Origin: Alphaproteobacteria bacterium
Lineage (GTDB): Bacteria; Pseudomonadota; Alphaproteobacteria; Micropepsales; Micropepsaceae
Reading direction: 5' to 3'
DNA length: 64,000 nt
Assembly: GCA_015654635.1 (NCBI GenBank)
Contig: JAATGP010000023.1
Location: forward strand, 1 to 64,000
Position numbers and translations under genes: made by a program. The notes beneath the pieces are model-generated. The model saw nothing but the letters and a program-made list of their open reading frames with translations, was not told where the DNA came from and made no database searches. Positions 34,741-45,118 of this stretch are shown here, piece by piece (positions within the stretch are counted from its first letter, which is position 1; each line of letters starts with the position of its first letter).

Positions 34741-34821
34741 GGTGCTGCGCCCATCTTGGGCCCTCCGGTCGGCGGCTTCATTGCCACCTATTGCTCCTGG
34801 CACTGGATCGAGTTTGCTTAG
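34741..34821 (+). pseudogene. short remnant of a DHA2-type (EmrB-like) MFS gene
   Basis: One frame reads APILGPPVGGFIATYCSWHW and then a stop. This resembles the motif C region of DHA2 drug pumps (ILGPxLGGFI...SWRWIF). Nothing else of such a gene is visible in the 160-base gap between recR and rmuC, so this looks like a leftover of about 25 codons. The match is short, so chance is not excluded. Confidence 0.45.
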
Positions 34822-34888
34822 GATCATCAGCTATTGGCGGCTGCCGTCGCGCGAAAATTGCTACGCCCGGACTGGCTCCAGCAGGGTA

Positions 34889-36385
34889 TCAGCCTTCGCC
34901 GGATTCATCCTCTGGCGCTGCCAAGCCCAAAATATCCCGGGCTTCGATGTGCGGCATGGCTTCGACGTCGCGCAGTTTGCGGTTCATCACATTGGTGCGG
35001 GTGCCGAGCTGATCGATGGTATTGGCCGCGGCGCCGAGTTGATTGCGCAGCTTTTCCACCACCCTGCCGTGGTTGGAAAATTCCGTGCGCACCGCCGCCA
35101 GCAGTTTCCACACTTCGCCCGAGCGTTGCTGTAGGGCCAGCGAGCGGAAGCCCATCTGAAAGGCGCTGAGCAAAGACGACAGCGTCGTTGGCCCGGCAAT
35201 CGTCACCCGGTATTCGGTCTGGATATGTTCCAGCAGTCCCGGCCGGCGCAGCATTTCGGCAAACAGCCCCTCGGTCGGCAGGAACAAAATGGCGGTCTCG
35301 GTGGTCACCGGCGGGTTGATGTATTTGTCATGGATGGTCTTGGCGCAGGCCTTCACCCGCAGTTCCAGCGCCAAAGCCGCGGCGGCCACGGCCTCCACTT
35401 CGCCGCGCTCAGAGGCTTCCACAAGCCGGATATAATCTTCCTGCGGAAATTTGGCGTCGATCGGCATTAAAACATCGGCATCGTCATCACGGCCCGGCAG
35501 GCGGATGGCAAATTCCACCCGTTCGGCGCTGCCCTGTTTGATTTGCACATTGGCGCTGTATTGGCTGGGCGAGAGGAACTGCTCCAGCAGCATGCCCAAT
35601 TGCACTTCGCCCAGAATGCCGCGCGTCTTGACGTTGGAGAGCACCTTTTTCAGATCGCCGACGCCGATGGCCAAGCTCTGCATATCGCCAAGGCCCTTAT
35701 GCACGCGCTCCAACTGCTCACTCACCGTGCGGAAAGAATCGCCCAGGCGTTTTTCGAGTTCTGTCTGCAGCTTCTCATCCACGGTCTGGCGCATTTCGTC
35801 GAGCTTGGCGGAATTCTCCACCCTGAGCGCATCGAGACGGCTTTCCACCGTCTGGCGCAACGTCTCTTGCGCCAGAGCCTGTTTGTCTGTCAGGGCTTCC
35901 AGAGCTCCCAGCAGCTTGTCGAGACGTTCTTTCTGATATTCGCCGATACCGCTGAGCGCGGCGGTCAAAACCTCCCGTGTTTCGCGGGCGGAAGCGGCAA
36001 GGCGTAGATCGGTGGCATCGAGTTTGGTTTCCATCGCCCCGCGCAAGAGGTCGCGGCTCATTGCGGCATCTTCGGCCAGCTTGCGCATATCCGCGTCCAG
36101 CTTCTGGCCGATGGCCGCCACCGGCGTGCGAAGACTTTCCACACCGGCATCCAGGCGTTTTTCCAGGGAATCCTGAAAGCCGCGGATGACATCGGTCATC
36201 TCCTGGCGCAACGCCCGCGCCTGCTCTTCGGCTTGGGCCCGGCTGCGGTCGGCTTCGCTCCTCACGGTATCGCTGATGCCGCCCTCGCCGCGGCCACGGC
36301 CAAAGCCCAGCAGCACCATCAGAATGGCGCCGGTGGCCAGAACCGCGAAACCAAGGCTAAGAAGCTGAAAAACCAACATATCCAT
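34889..36385 (-). CDS. rmuC: DNA recombination protein RmuC
   Basis: A 498-residue protein with an N-terminal membrane anchor (about residues 5-27) and a long coiled-coil region (about residues 40-235, many Glu/Arg/Leu). The RmuC nuclease-like domain (about residues 245-440) has VKTRGILGEVQLGMLLEQ, PIDAKFPQEDY and FLPTEGLFAEML. RmuC limits inversions at short repeats in E. coli; biochemical activity is not firmly known. It converges on recR. Confidence 0.92.
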   Translation of the reverse strand: MDMLVFQLLSLGFAVLATGAILMVLLGFGRGRGEGGISDTVRSEADRSRAQAEEQARALRQEMTDVIRGFQDSLEKRLDAGVESLRTPVAAIGQKLDADMRKLAEDAAMSRDLLRGAMETKLDATDLRLAASARETREVLTAALSGIGEYQKERLDKLLGALEALTDKQALAQETLRQTVESRLDALRVENSAKLDEMRQTVDEKLQTELEKRLGDSFRTVSEQLERVHKGLGDMQSLAIGVGDLKKVLSNVKTRGILGEVQLGMLLEQFLSPSQYSANVQIKQGSAERVEFAIRLPGRDDDADVLMPIDAKFPQEDYIRLVEASERGEVEAVAAAALALELRVKACAKTIHDKYINPPVTTETAILFLPTEGLFAEMLRRPGLLEHIQTEYRVTIAGPTTLSSLLSAFQMGFRSLALQQRSGEVWKLLAAVRTEFSNHGRVVEKLRNQLGAAANTIDQLGTRTNVMNRKLRDVEAMPHIEARDILGLAAPEDESGEG

Positions 36386-36473
36386 GAGGCGAATCTTCCC
36401 GTGTTCGGGTCATCTTAAGCCAATCGGAAGGGCGAAACTTGACCCGCGCGCCCCCCCACCCTATCTGACAGCT

Positions 36474-36989
36474 ATGGCCAAACGACCCATCCTCATTGCC
36501 CCCGATCCCCGCCTCAAAGAGGTGGCCAAAGACGTGCCCAAAGTGGACGCTGACATCCGCCGCCTTGCCGATGACATGCTGGAAACCATGTATGCCGCCG
36601 AGGGTATCGGTCTGGCCGCCACCCAGCTTGGCGTACCGCTCCGCGTCGTGGTGATCGATGTGGCGCAAAAGGAAGACAAATTCGAGCCGATGGTCTTCAT
36701 CAATCCCAAGATCGTCTGGGCGTCGGATGAAAAAGCCGTGTTCCAGGAGGGCTGCCTCTCGGTGCCCGATATTTGGGACGATGTTGAGCGCCCCATCGCC
36801 ATCAAGTGCGAATATCTGGACCGTGACGGCAAGCCGCAAACCCTGGAAGCCGAGGGCCTGCTAGCCGATTGTCTGCAGCATGAGATCGATCATCTCAATG
36901 GCACCCTCTTCATCGACCACCTCTCGCGTCTCAAACGCGCCATGGCGATCAAGAAACTGACCAAAGCCAAGAAGCGGGAAAACGCGTAA
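36474..36989 (+). CDS. def: peptide deformylase
   Basis: A 171-residue metalloenzyme that removes the N-formyl group from new proteins. All three motifs are intact: GIGLAATQLG, EGCLS (metal Cys) and QHEIDHLNG (HEXXH, metal His and catalytic Glu). The start at 36474 was chosen over an upstream in-frame start because similarity begins at ILIAPDPRLK. It is followed by fmt and truA on the same strand after a 169-base gap. Confidence 0.95.
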   Translation: MAKRPILIAPDPRLKEVAKDVPKVDADIRRLADDMLETMYAAEGIGLAATQLGVPLRVVVIDVAQKEDKFEPMVFINPKIVWASDEKAVFQEGCLSVPDIWDDVERPIAIKCEYLDRDGKPQTLEAEGLLADCLQHEIDHLNGTLFIDHLSRLKRAMAIKKLTKAKKRENA

Positions 36990-37011
36990 CGTTATCCCCT
37001 GCGCGATGCGT

Positions 37012-37139
37012 GCGTGTTTCGAGGCTCCACGCCCGTCATGCTGAGATGGCCGGCCGCGGGAGAATGATTGTGATATGTTGCGTTCGTCGCGCGGCCGGCC
37101 CTCAAAGCACGCAACGTGTGGGGCACCTCAGCATTGACG
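37012..37139. repeat. dispersed palindromic intergenic repeat, copy A
   Basis: Nested inverted repeats fill the def-fmt gap. GGCCGGCCGCG pairs with CGCGGCCGGCC. The flanks GCGTGTTTCGAGG and CCCTCAAAGCACGC pair imperfectly. CGTCATGCTGAGATG is echoed inverted as CACCTCAGCATTGACG. The same words (CGTCATGCTGAG, GGAGCCTCGAAGCACG) recur at 50.9-51.1 kb. It looks like a member of a dispersed palindromic family. Confidence 0.7.
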
Positions 37140-37158
37140 AGCGTTTTGGACGTGGGCA

Positions 37159-38076
37159 ATGACTCTTAAATTGGCCTTCATGGGCACACCGGATTTCGCC
37201 GTGCCGCTGCTCGCCGAATTGATCGCGGAAGGCCACGATATCGCCGCGGTCTATTCCCAGCCGGCTCGCCCCAAAGGCCGCGGCCTAAGCGAAGAACCGA
37301 CGCCGGTCGCCAAATTGGCGCTCGCCCATGGCCTCACCGTCCGCACGCCAATCTCTTTGCGCAACGCCGAGGCGCAAGCCGATTTCGCCGCGCTCGCTCT
37401 CGATATCGCGGTGGTGGCCGCTTACGGCCTCATCCTGCCCAAACCGATCCTCGATGCCCCGCGTCTGGGCTGCTGGAACCTCCATGGTTCGCTGCTTCCG
37501 CGCTGGCGCGGCGCCGCCCCGGTGCAGCGCGCCATCGTGGCAGGCGACGAACAAACCGGCGTCATGGTCATGCGCATGGAAGAGGGCTTGGATACCGGCC
37601 CCGTCCTCATGACCGAGGCCACGCCGATCGCGCGCAAAACCGCTGGTGATCTCACCGGCGAACTGGCCAAAACCGGTGCCAAGCTGATGGCCCGCGCTTT
37701 GGTGGCGCTCGAACGCGGCAATGCCGAAGCTGTGCCGCAAGCGGCTGAGGGTATCACCTACGCCAAGAAAATCCTCAAAGAGGAAGCCCGCATCGATTGG
37801 ACAAAGAGCGCCGCCGAAGTCGATTGCCATATCCGCGGCCTCTCGCCTTGGCCCGGCGCATGGAGCGAGGCGGCTGGCGAGCGTCTCAAAATCCTCTATG
37901 CTGAACCCGTTGCCGGAAAGGGTGCGCCCGGCGAAGTTCTCGATGACGAACTCACCATTGCCTGCGGCAGCGGTGCCGTGAAACTCCTCCACGTTCAACG
38001 TCCCGGCAAAGCCGCCATGAACGCCGCCGATCTCTTACGCGGCTGGTCTCTGGCGCCTGGAACGAAGCTCGTCTGA
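37159..38076 (+). CDS. fmt: methionyl-tRNA formyltransferase
   Basis: A 305-residue enzyme that formylates initiator Met-tRNA using 10-formyl-THF. It has [14 protein letters not shown] at the start, the formyl-THF site [15 protein letters not shown] (about residues 110-124) and the C-terminal RNA-binding domain ([19 protein letters not shown]). It shares one base with truA (TGATG), implying coupling. The usual def-fmt pairing is kept. Confidence 0.96.
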   Translation: MTLKLAFMGTPDFAVPLLAELIAEGHDIAAVYSQPARPKGRGLSEEPTPVAKLALAHGLTVRTPISLRNAEAQADFAALALDIAVVAAYGLILPKPILDAPRLGCWNLHGSLLPRWRGAAPVQRAIVAGDEQTGVMVMRMEEGLDTGPVLMTEATPIARKTAGDLTGELAKTGAKLMARALVALERGNAEAVPQAAEGITYAKKILKEEARIDWTKSAAEVDCHIRGLSPWPGAWSEAAGERLKILYAEPVAGKGAPGEVLDDELTIACGSGAVKLLHVQRPGKAAMNAADLLRGWSLAPGTKLV

Positions 38077-38813
38077 TGCCACGCTATCGCCTCACCATCG
38101 AATATGACGGCGGCCCCTTTGTCGGTTGGCAGCGGCAGGATAACGGCCCTTCCATTCAGGGCTCGCTCGAAGCCGCCATCATGCGTTTTTCCGGCGAGAG
38201 CGCCACGGTCACTGGTGCGGGGCGAACCGATACCGGCGTGCATGCGCTGGGGCAGGTGGCCCATTTCGATCTCGTCAAAGACTTCAAGCCTGACAAGGTT
38301 CGCGATGCGCTGAATCATTTTCTCCGCCCCGCGCCGATTGCTATTCTCGAGGCGAGCGAAGCCGCGCCGGATTTCCACGCCCGCTTCTCGGCCAGAGCGC
38401 GGCATTATCTTTTTCGCATCATCGTCCGCCGCGCCCCGCTGGTGCTGGATCGTGGCCACGCCTGGCATGTGGTCCATGAACTGGATGCCGGCGCCATGCA
38501 CGAGGCGGCGCAAACGCTCGTCGGCAGCCACGACTTCACCACCTTCCGTGCCGCCGAATGCCAGGCGCAGTCACCGGTCAAAACCATCGACAAGCTGACG
38601 GTCCGCCGCAGCTTGGATGAGATCGATGTCGAAGCCAGTGCGCGCTCCTTCCTGCATCATCAGGTGCGCTCCATTGTCGGCAGTCTGAAGCTCGTCGGTG
38701 AAGGCAAATGGCGCCCCCGCGATGTTGCCGCAGCGCTGGAAGCCCGCGATCGCCGCCGCTGCGGACCGGTGTCTCCGCCCGATGGCCTGCATCTGGTGCG
38801 GGTGGATTACTGA
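38076..38813 (+). CDS. truA: tRNA pseudouridine(38-40) synthase
   Basis: A 245-residue synthase that makes pseudouridine at positions 38-40 of the tRNA anticodon stem. The catalytic Asp52 lies in [37 protein letters not shown] is typical of the C-terminal half. Its end overlaps the convergent murI by seven bases. Confidence 0.95.
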   Translation: MPRYRLTIEYDGGPFVGWQRQDNGPSIQGSLEAAIMRFSGESATVTGAGRTDTGVHALGQVAHFDLVKDFKPDKVRDALNHFLRPAPIAILEASEAAPDFHARFSARARHYLFRIIVRRAPLVLDRGHAWHVVHELDAGAMHEAAQTLVGSHDFTTFRAAECQAQSPVKTIDKLTVRRSLDEIDVEASARSFLHHQVRSIVGSLKLVGEGKWRPRDVAAALEARDRRRCGPVSPPDGLHLVRVDY

Positions 38814-39613
38814 AGGTCCACTTGTTCCACGGCGCCGGGGTCGATGGGGTGGCCGAAGAAAATTTCGCCGACACGGGCGAAGCGGTCGGGCGCATCGGTG
38901 ACCAGGAAGTGATGCGCCTGCGGCTCGCCGCGCGCGGCCATGCCGTTTTGATCCAGCAATTTTGCCACCGCCGCTGCGGTGATCGCGGCGCTGTCGACCA
39001 GCGCTATTTCAGAGCCCACCACGCGCGCGATGATATCCTTCAACACCGGGTAATGCGTGCAACCCAAGACCAGCACCTGCGGCTTGGGCAGCCGTGCCAT
39101 CAGGGGTTCCAGATAGCGCCGCGCCACTGCTTCGGCGATGGGCCCATCGATCAAGCCTTCTTCGGCCATGGGCACGAAAAGCGGGCAGGCTTGCTGCGCC
39201 ACCGGCGCCATTGAGAGCGCGTGAATGGCGCTGACATAGGCCCCGCCTTTGACCGTGCCTTCGGTGGCGATCACCGCAATCGGGCCCTTGGGGGCCACGG
39301 CCAGCGCGGCTTCCGCCCCCGGTTCAATCACGCCGATCACCGGCAGAGGCGCCAGTGCCTCTTTCAGATAGGGCAAGCCGACCGAAGCGGTATTGCACGC
39401 GATCACCACCAGCTTGACGCCGCGTGCCGTCAGCGCATGGGCAGCTTGCAAGGCATAGCGGCGCACGGTCTCGGCGCTTTTGGTGCCATACGGCAGCCGC
39501 GCGGTGTCGCCCAGATAAATGAACTGCTCGCCGGGCAAACGCTCCGCCAAAGCGCGCATGACGGTCAGCCCGCCCATGCCGGAATCGAAAATGCCGATAG
39601 GCGCGTTGTTCAT
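38807..39613 (-). CDS. murI: glutamate racemase
   Basis: A 268-residue enzyme supplying D-glutamate for peptidoglycan. The two catalytic cysteines are in [12 protein letters not shown] (about residue 73) and LGCTHYPVL (about residue 184). The N-terminal [17 protein letters not shown] motif is typical. It begins three bases after the dapE stop on the same strand and is likely co-transcribed with dapE, since both feed cell-wall precursors. Confidence 0.95.
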   Translation of the reverse strand: MNNAPIGIFDSGMGGLTVMRALAERLPGEQFIYLGDTARLPYGTKSAETVRRYALQAAHALTARGVKLVVIACNTASVGLPYLKEALAPLPVIGVIEPGAEAALAVAPKGPIAVIATEGTVKGGAYVSAIHALSMAPVAQQACPLFVPMAEEGLIDGPIAEAVARRYLEPLMARLPKPQVLVLGCTHYPVLKDIIARVVGSEIALVDSAAITAAAVAKLLDQNGMAARGEPQAHHFLVTDAPDRFARVGEIFFGHPIDPGAVEQVDLQ

Positions 39614-39616
39614 GAC

Positions 39617-40768
39617 TTATTCCGCGAAATAGGCGCCCAAAATGGCGGTGTAGATGTCGGTCAGCTTTTCGATGTCCGCCACAGGCACGCATTCATTGGC
39701 TTGATGCATGGTGGCATTCATCAGGCCCAGCTCCACCACCGGGCAAAGTTCTTTGATGAAGCGCCCATCCGAAGTGCCGCCCGTGGTCGAATGTTCGGGC
39801 TTGGCGCCGGTCACCGCCGCCACCGCGTTGTCGAGCACGTCGGTAAACGGTCCCGGCTTGGTGACAAAAGAAACGCCGCTCAAATTGAAATGCAGGGTGA
39901 CCGTGGCGCCCGTCTCAATCTCCACCGCTTCGGCCACCGCCGTCAGATGGTCTTTCAGCGTGTCGAAGCTATGGGCATCGTTGAAGCGAATATTGAAATT
40001 CCCGGTCGCTTTGGCGGGGATCACATTGGTCGCCGGATTGCCGACATCGACACTGGAGAAAACCAGCGTGGAAGGCTCAAACGCCGCCGTGCCCGCATCC
40101 AGCGGCGTCTTGGTCAGTCGACAAATGAACTCTGCCAGCGCGTGAATGGGGTTCAGCGCCTTGGCGGGATACGCCGCATGGCCTTGAATGCCCTCCACCA
40201 CAACGCGGGTGTTCAGCGAGCCGCGGCGCCCCACCTTGATGCCGTCGCCAATCGTCACCGTCGAAGACGGCTCGCCGATCAAGCAGTGGTCGAGCGTGAT
40301 AGTCTTCTCTTGCAGCCAGCGCAGCAGCTTGGGGGTGCCGTTGATGGCATCGCCCTCTTCATCGCCGGTGATGAGCAAGGCGATGGTGCCTTTGAACGGG
40401 CCTTTGGCGAGATGGCGCCCTGCTGCGGCGGCAAAACAGGCCACCGCCGATTTCATATCCACGGCGCCGCGGCCATAAAGAAGGCCGTTGGCGATCACAC
40501 CGCCAAAGGGATCATGTTTCCACAGGCCGCTGTCACCGGGGGGCACCACATCGGTATGCCCGGCAAAACAGAACACCTTTCCGCCCGAACCAACGGTGGC
40601 ATAGAGATTTTCCGTGGCCGGGCCGCCATCGCCCGTGAAGGGCAGGGGGGTGCAAGCAAACCCCAGCGGCGTCAGCGCTTCCGCCAAAACCCCCAGCGCC
40701 CCTGCATCCTTCGGGGTCACGGAAGGGCAGCGGATCAGGGCTTGAGCCAGGGCGACGGGATCAATCAT
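39617..40768 (-). CDS. dapE: succinyl-diaminopimelate desuccinylase
   Basis: A 383-residue M20-family zinc enzyme that releases diaminopimelate for lysine and peptidoglycan. The metal ligands are in FAGHTDVVPPGD (His, Asp) and the catalytic Glu in LLITGDEEGDAINGT. TGGTSDGRF and the C-terminal NATMHQANE complete the site. It lies 45 bases downstream of dapD on the same strand, so consecutive pathway steps are neighbours. Confidence 0.95.
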   Translation of the reverse strand: MIDPVALAQALIRCPSVTPKDAGALGVLAEALTPLGFACTPLPFTGDGGPATENLYATVGSGGKVFCFAGHTDVVPPGDSGLWKHDPFGGVIANGLLYGRGAVDMKSAVACFAAAAGRHLAKGPFKGTIALLITGDEEGDAINGTPKLLRWLQEKTITLDHCLIGEPSSTVTIGDGIKVGRRGSLNTRVVVEGIQGHAAYPAKALNPIHALAEFICRLTKTPLDAGTAAFEPSTLVFSSVDVGNPATNVIPAKATGNFNIRFNDAHSFDTLKDHLTAVAEAVEIETGATVTLHFNLSGVSFVTKPGPFTDVLDNAVAAVTGAKPEHSTTGGTSDGRFIKELCPVVELGLMNATMHQANECVPVADIEKLTDIYTAILGAYFAE

Positions 40769-40813
40769 GGGCCGGATTTACGCTCCGGCCTGCTGGCGGT
40801 CAAATCTGCCCGC

Positions 40814-41650
40814 TCAGTCCCTCAGCAGCTCGTTAATGGAGGTTTTGGCGCGGGTTTTGGCGTCCACACGTTTGACGATCACGGCGCAGTACAGCGCGGG
40901 TTTGCCGTCGCCGCCGCCGGTGGTGCCGGAGACCACCACCGAATAGGGCGGCACCTTGCCGTAGAAGACTTCGCCGGTCTCGCGGTCGACGATCTTGGTC
41001 GATTGCGAGATATAGGTGCCCATGGCGAGCACGCTGCCTTCGCCGACGATAACGCCTTCCACCACCTCGGCGCGGGCGCCGATGAAACAATGGTCTTCGA
41101 TAATCGTGGGGCCTGCCTGCATCGGCTCCAAAACGCCGCCGATCCCGGCGCCGCCCGACAGATGCACATGTTTACCGATCTGGGCGCAGGAGCCGACGGA
41201 AGCCCAGCCATCGACCATGCTGCTTTCATCGACATAGGCGCCGACATTCACAAAGCTTGGCATCAAGACCACGCCTTTGGCGATATAGGCCGAGCGGCGC
41301 ACGATGGAGCCTGGCACGGCTCTAATACCTGCGGCGCGGAAAGTGTCGGCCTTCCAGCCATCGAATTTCATCGGCACCTTGTCCCACCAGACGCTGCCGG
41401 CGGGGCCGCCTTCGATCACTTGATTGTCGTTGAGGCGGAAGGAGAGCAGCACGGCTTTCTTCAGCCATTGATGCGTCACCCATTCGCCCGCGATCTTCTC
41501 GGCGACGCGAAAGCGGCCGGCATCGAGCCCGTCCAAAGCCACATCTACGGCGTCGCGGATCTCGCCTGTGGTGCTCAGGCCCAGCGTGTCGCGGGCATCC
41601 CAGGCGCGTTCGATAACGCCAGAAAGTTCAGCAGAAAGTTCTGTTGCCAT
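40814..41650 (-). CDS. dapD: tetrahydrodipicolinate N-succinyltransferase
   Basis: A 278-residue left-handed beta-helix enzyme using succinyl-CoA in the succinylase branch of lysine/DAP synthesis. Hexapeptide-type repeats run through [20 protein letters not shown] and [30 protein letters not shown] is near the C-terminus. It is followed by dapE and preceded by the HAD gene, 21 bases away. Confidence 0.95.
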   Translation of the reverse strand: MATELSAELSGVIERAWDARDTLGLSTTGEIRDAVDVALDGLDAGRFRVAEKIAGEWVTHQWLKKAVLLSFRLNDNQVIEGGPAGSVWWDKVPMKFDGWKADTFRAAGIRAVPGSIVRRSAYIAKGVVLMPSFVNVGAYVDESSMVDGWASVGSCAQIGKHVHLSGGAGIGGVLEPMQAGPTIIEDHCFIGARAEVVEGVIVGEGSVLAMGTYISQSTKIVDRETGEVFYGKVPPYSVVVSGTTGGGDGKPALYCAVIVKRVDAKTRAKTSINELLRD

Positions 41651-41671
41651 GGCCGTTTGGGAAAAGATGTT

Positions 41672-42370
41672 TCAGAGCCGGATGGTCTGAAGGAAATCGC
41701 CCAGATCGTCAATCGTATGGTGGATGTGGCCGCTTGCCTCGCGCGGAGCTTCGGGGCCTTGATCCGACCATGCCGAACCATTGGCCAGCCACACCGTCGT
41801 CATCCCCAGCGCATAGGCGGGGGCGAGGTTGACGGCCATATCCTCGAACAGCACGGCGGTGGCCGGATCGATGCCAGTCTCGGCGACGATGCGGGCATAG
41901 GCTTCCGGTTGCGGCTTGGGCTTGAATTCCATGCTGCGAATGTCCCAGATGCCGTCCATCAGCCCGGTGAGTCCGGTTTTTTCCAGCACGCGCGTGGCAT
42001 GGTTGCGGCAGCCATTGGTGAAGACATAGCGCTTGCCCGGCAGCCGGGCGATGGCCTGGGCCAAAGCCGGGTCCGGCCTCAGTGCCGACAGATCGATGTC
42101 GTGGACGTAACTCAGAAAAGCCTCGGGGTCGATGGTATGATGGGCCACAAGACCACTTAAGGTTGAGCCGTAAGCGCCATAATACTTGCGCCGCAGCGCT
42201 TTGGCCTCGGCTTCCTCCAGCTTCAGCTCGCGCATCAGGAACACGTTCATGCGTTCCTCGATCTGCGCGAACAAATTGCTGCTTGCTGGGTAAAGCGTGT
42301 TGTCGAGATCGAAAATCCAGGTGCCGATATGGCGGAAATCGGGGGCGGTATCGTTGGTGAAATTATCCAT
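41672..42370 (-). CDS. pyrimidine 5'-nucleotidase-type HAD hydrolase
   Basis: A 232-residue HAD-superfamily phosphatase of the SDT1/PYN subgroup. Motif I is WIFDLDNTLYPASSNLF with the nucleophile Asp near residue 21. Motif II is YVFTNGCRNHA, and the late acidic motif is AVLFEDMAVNLAPA. It probably dephosphorylates pyrimidine nucleotides; the exact substrate is unknown. It heads the dapD-dapE-murI run on the minus strand. Confidence 0.85.
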   Translation of the reverse strand: MDNFTNDTAPDFRHIGTWIFDLDNTLYPASSNLFAQIEERMNVFLMRELKLEEAEAKALRRKYYGAYGSTLSGLVAHHTIDPEAFLSYVHDIDLSALRPDPALAQAIARLPGKRYVFTNGCRNHATRVLEKTGLTGLMDGIWDIRSMEFKPKPQPEAYARIVAETGIDPATAVLFEDMAVNLAPAYALGMTTVWLANGSAWSDQGPEAPREASGHIHHTIDDLGDFLQTIRL

Positions 42371-42482
42371 GGGCCTGAGCTAAGCAGCCGATTGCGGCAA
42401 TTCAAGCACGCCGCAATGCTGTGCGGCGTTATCCTTACGCCTGGGCCGTGAAAGTTTTGGTAAACGCGGTGTCCCGTCCGGC

Positions 42483-43466
42483 CTACCGCGCGCCCACCAA
42501 GCCGCTCTCCGCCACATGGGCCACGAAGCCGCTTATGCCTTTTAGGTTGGTTTCGGCAAAGCCCGCCTCGGCCAGCCCGCGTTTGGCACAATTCTCGCGG
42601 CCTTGGATGTCGAATTCGATGGTTGTGACGCAGAAGCCCGTCGGGCCGCCCACCAGCGGTGCCCCTTTGCCGCGCTCCACCCTGAGCCAGATTTTTTGCC
42701 CCGCGAGAGGATCGGTGATGAGGTGGGAACAACTGCCGCTCGCCACCGTCCACCAGCCGCGCGAGACAAAGGCGGCGCCGGTTTTCTGGCCAATAGCGGC
42801 GCCGAAATCCGTTTTGGTGTCGTTGCACAGGGTATAGCCCGCGGGCACTGCCGATTTCATCGCCTCGGTCTCCAAGGCATCGAACAGCGCCGTATTGGCC
42901 GCGCCCGGGGCCAGATGTACCCGGCGGCGGAAAGCGGCGAGGGCGGCATCCAGTTTTTTGTCATCGCTGGCATCACGCACCCCGGTATCGCCGAGCAGGC
43001 GCCGCAGGCCCGCGCGTTCGGCGGCAGGCATGGAGGGCTGATCCGGCGTCTCGCGCAAGGTGGTGGTCAGGCCCCGCATATGGTGGGTGTCGATCTGAGC
43101 AAAGCCAAGCTCGAAGCCATCGGCCGGGCAGCGCGCGCCAAAACCCTGCGCAAAGGAAAAATCCTTGTCCTTGATGCAGAAATTGGTCGGGCCGCTCCAG
43201 GCTCTAGGGCTGCCGCTATGGGCTCTGGAACTGCGCGCGGAAAGATAATAGGCGTCGGCGGTCAGATCGCCCGCCAGCACCGTGGCGCAGACGCCGGGCA
43301 CGATTCTGGTCCAGCCTTGCACCGAAACATTCGCCGCCTTCAGTGTCGCCACGGCTGTGTAAAGCACATAGCTGGTGCGGTTGCAGGCGCTCAGCGCGGC
43401 ATGGCCCGGCGTGGCGGTCAGAGCAAAGGCGAACGTCAAACCGGCAAGGGAAAATGCGCGTCCCAT
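42483..43466 (-). CDS. secreted protein with two DUF1036 domains
   Basis: A 327-residue protein with a signal peptide (to about residue 23, PGHAALS). Two copies of the DUF1036 pattern follow. The first is at about residues 25-130 (SACNRTSYVLYTAVATL, GWTRIVPGVCATV, FCIKD). The second is at about residues 210-315 (YTLCNDTKTDFGAAIGQK, GWWTVASGSCSHL, FCVTT). Paired cysteines in each copy suggest disulfides. Function is unknown. It follows argB on the same strand by 16 bases. Confidence 0.82.
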   Translation of the reverse strand: MGRAFSLAGLTFAFALTATPGHAALSACNRTSYVLYTAVATLKAANVSVQGWTRIVPGVCATVLAGDLTADAYYLSARSSRAHSGSPRAWSGPTNFCIKDKDFSFAQGFGARCPADGFELGFAQIDTHHMRGLTTTLRETPDQPSMPAAERAGLRRLLGDTGVRDASDDKKLDAALAAFRRRVHLAPGAANTALFDALETEAMKSAVPAGYTLCNDTKTDFGAAIGQKTGAAFVSRGWWTVASGSCSHLITDPLAGQKIWLRVERGKGAPLVGGPTGFCVTTIEFDIQGRENCAKRGLAEAGFAETNLKGISGFVAHVAESGLVGAR

Positions 43467-43482
43467 TATGGCATTGTGACCA

Positions 43483-44409
43483 TTATTCCGCGGTGATCAG
43501 AGTGCCCGCGCCATGTTCGGTGAAAAGCTCGAGCAGCAGCACATGGGGAATGCGCCCATCCAGGATGACGGCCGCTGAGACGCCGCTTTCCACCGCTTCG
43601 ATGGCGGTTTCGATTTTCGGAATCATACCGCCCTTGATGGTGCCATCGGCAATCAAGGTGCGCGCTTCGCTTAAGGTCAGCCGGGGGATCAGCTTGCCTT
43701 CCTGGTCCAGCACGCCTTCGACATCGGTGAGCAGGATCAAGCGTTCGGCCTGCATGGCGCCCGCCACCGCCCCCGCCACCGTATCGGCATTGATGTTGAA
43801 GCTTTCGCCATGGCGGCCGACACCCACCGGTGCAATTACCGGGATCAAATCGGATTTGATGAAGGTGCGCAGCACCTCCGGATTGATCTGTTCCGGCTCG
43901 CCGACAAAGCCCAGATCGATAGGCTTGGATTCGAGGGTAACCGGATCGGTTTTGGTGCGCTCGAGCTTATGGGCGACGACGAGATTGGCGTCGGTGCCGG
44001 AAAGCCCGATGGCATGGCCGCCCGCCGCATTGATGCCGGTGACGATCTGTTTGTTGATCGAGCCGGTCAGCACCATTTCGACCACTTCCATGGCCGCTTT
44101 GTCGGTGACGCGAAGCCCGTCGATGAATTGGGAAGGGATTTCGAGCTTTTTCAGCATCGCCCCGATCTGGGGCCCGCCGCCATGGACCACGATGGGCTCC
44201 ATGCCGGTTTGCTTCATCAGCACGATGTCGAGGGCGAAATCCTTGGCGATTTCTTCGCTCATGGCGTTGCCGCCGAACTTCACCACGATGATCTTGGTGT
44301 CGTATTTCAGGATGTAAGGCAGCGCCTCCACCAGCACGCGGGCGGTGGTGCGCCAGCGCGCCATGGAGCGTAGATTCTTGTCCTGACCAAGGTCGTCCGA
44401 AAAGGCCAT
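43483..44409 (-). CDS. argB: acetylglutamate kinase
   Basis: A 308-residue amino-acid kinase, second step of arginine synthesis. It has [29 protein letters not shown] and [20 protein letters not shown]. The N-terminal extension (about 25 residues before the kinase core) is the type linked to arginine-sensitive hexameric enzymes. In many bacteria ArgB is also a target of P-II proteins, and a glnK gene is in this window. It follows engB after 43 bases. Confidence 0.95.
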   Translation of the reverse strand: MAFSDDLGQDKNLRSMARWRTTARVLVEALPYILKYDTKIIVVKFGGNAMSEEIAKDFALDIVLMKQTGMEPIVVHGGGPQIGAMLKKLEIPSQFIDGLRVTDKAAMEVVEMVLTGSINKQIVTGINAAGGHAIGLSGTDANLVVAHKLERTKTDPVTLESKPIDLGFVGEPEQINPEVLRTFIKSDLIPVIAPVGVGRHGESFNINADTVAGAVAGAMQAERLILLTDVEGVLDQEGKLIPRLTLSEARTLIADGTIKGGMIPKIETAIEAVESGVSAAVILDGRIPHVLLLELFTEHGAGTLITAE

Positions 44410-44452
44410 TTTCCGAAAACTCTCCCGAAGCCGGGCCGTTATAACAACATAA

Positions 44453-45115
44453 TTACGGGGCCGCCAACGCTGCCAAATGCGCTTTTAAGCTGTCGAGGCC
44501 GGACGCTTTCAACGACGAGGTGGCGAACAGAACAGGATAAGCGGCGACATGCTTTCTGGTTGCCGCTTCCACCTCGGCGCGCGCGCTGTCTCTTTCATAC
44601 GGCGCCAGCGTATCGGTTTTGGTCAGCACGGGGCAGTAGGAGACCGCCGCCCGGTCGAGCAAATCCATCACCGCATGATCGACCGGCATAACGCCGCGGC
44701 GCGCATCGATCAGCAGAACCACGCGCTTCAAGGTCGGCCGGCCGCGCAAATAGGCAAAGATCATGTCCTGCCATTCCGCTGCCAGCTCTTTGGAGGCTTT
44801 GGCGTAACCGTACCCCGGCAGGTCAACCAGGGTGAGCCGCCCGCCCAGATTGAAGAAATTGATCTCGCGTGTGCGTCCTGGGGTTTGCGACACCCGCGCC
44901 AAGGCTTTGCGGCCCGTCAGCGCATTGATGAGGCTGGATTTGCCGACATTGGAACGCCCTGCAAACGCGGTTTCCGGCAGGCCCGGGGGCGGCAAGCCGT
45001 CCTTGCGCGAAGCACCCCAGAAAAAGGTGCACTCGCCGGCAAACAGCTTGCGCACCTCCTCCGGATCGACCTTGCGCTCGTTCAGGCTTTGCGCGTGTTC
45101 GTCTTCTTCGCTCAC
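44453..45115 (-). CDS. engB: ribosome biogenesis GTPase YsxC/EngB
   Basis: A 220-residue EngB GTPase needed for large-subunit assembly. G1 is [14 protein letters not shown] (about residues 52-65), G3 is [12 protein letters not shown], and the G4 motif TKTD is intact. It starts three bases after the yidC stop. The rpmH-rnpA-yidD-yidC-engB order is a well-known alphaproteobacterial arrangement. Confidence 0.94.
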   Translation of the reverse strand: MSEEDEHAQSLNERKVDPEEVRKLFAGECTFFWGASRKDGLPPPGLPETAFAGRSNVGKSSLINALTGRKALARVSQTPGRTREINFFNLGGRLTLVDLPGYGYAKASKELAAEWQDMIFAYLRGRPTLKRVVLLIDARRGVMPVDHAVMDLLDRAAVSYCPVLTKTDTLAPYERDSARAEVEAATRKHVAAYPVLFATSSLKASGLDSLKAHLAALAAP

Positions 45116-45118
45116 GCC

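Noticed and set aside
39221-42160. A 979-codon open frame on the plus strand, antisense to murI, dapE, dapD and the HAD gene
   Set aside because: The opposite strand encodes four clear enzymes with intact active sites. The long frame has a composition typical of antisense GC-rich DNA (many His, Gly, Arg, Asp) and no recognisable domain.
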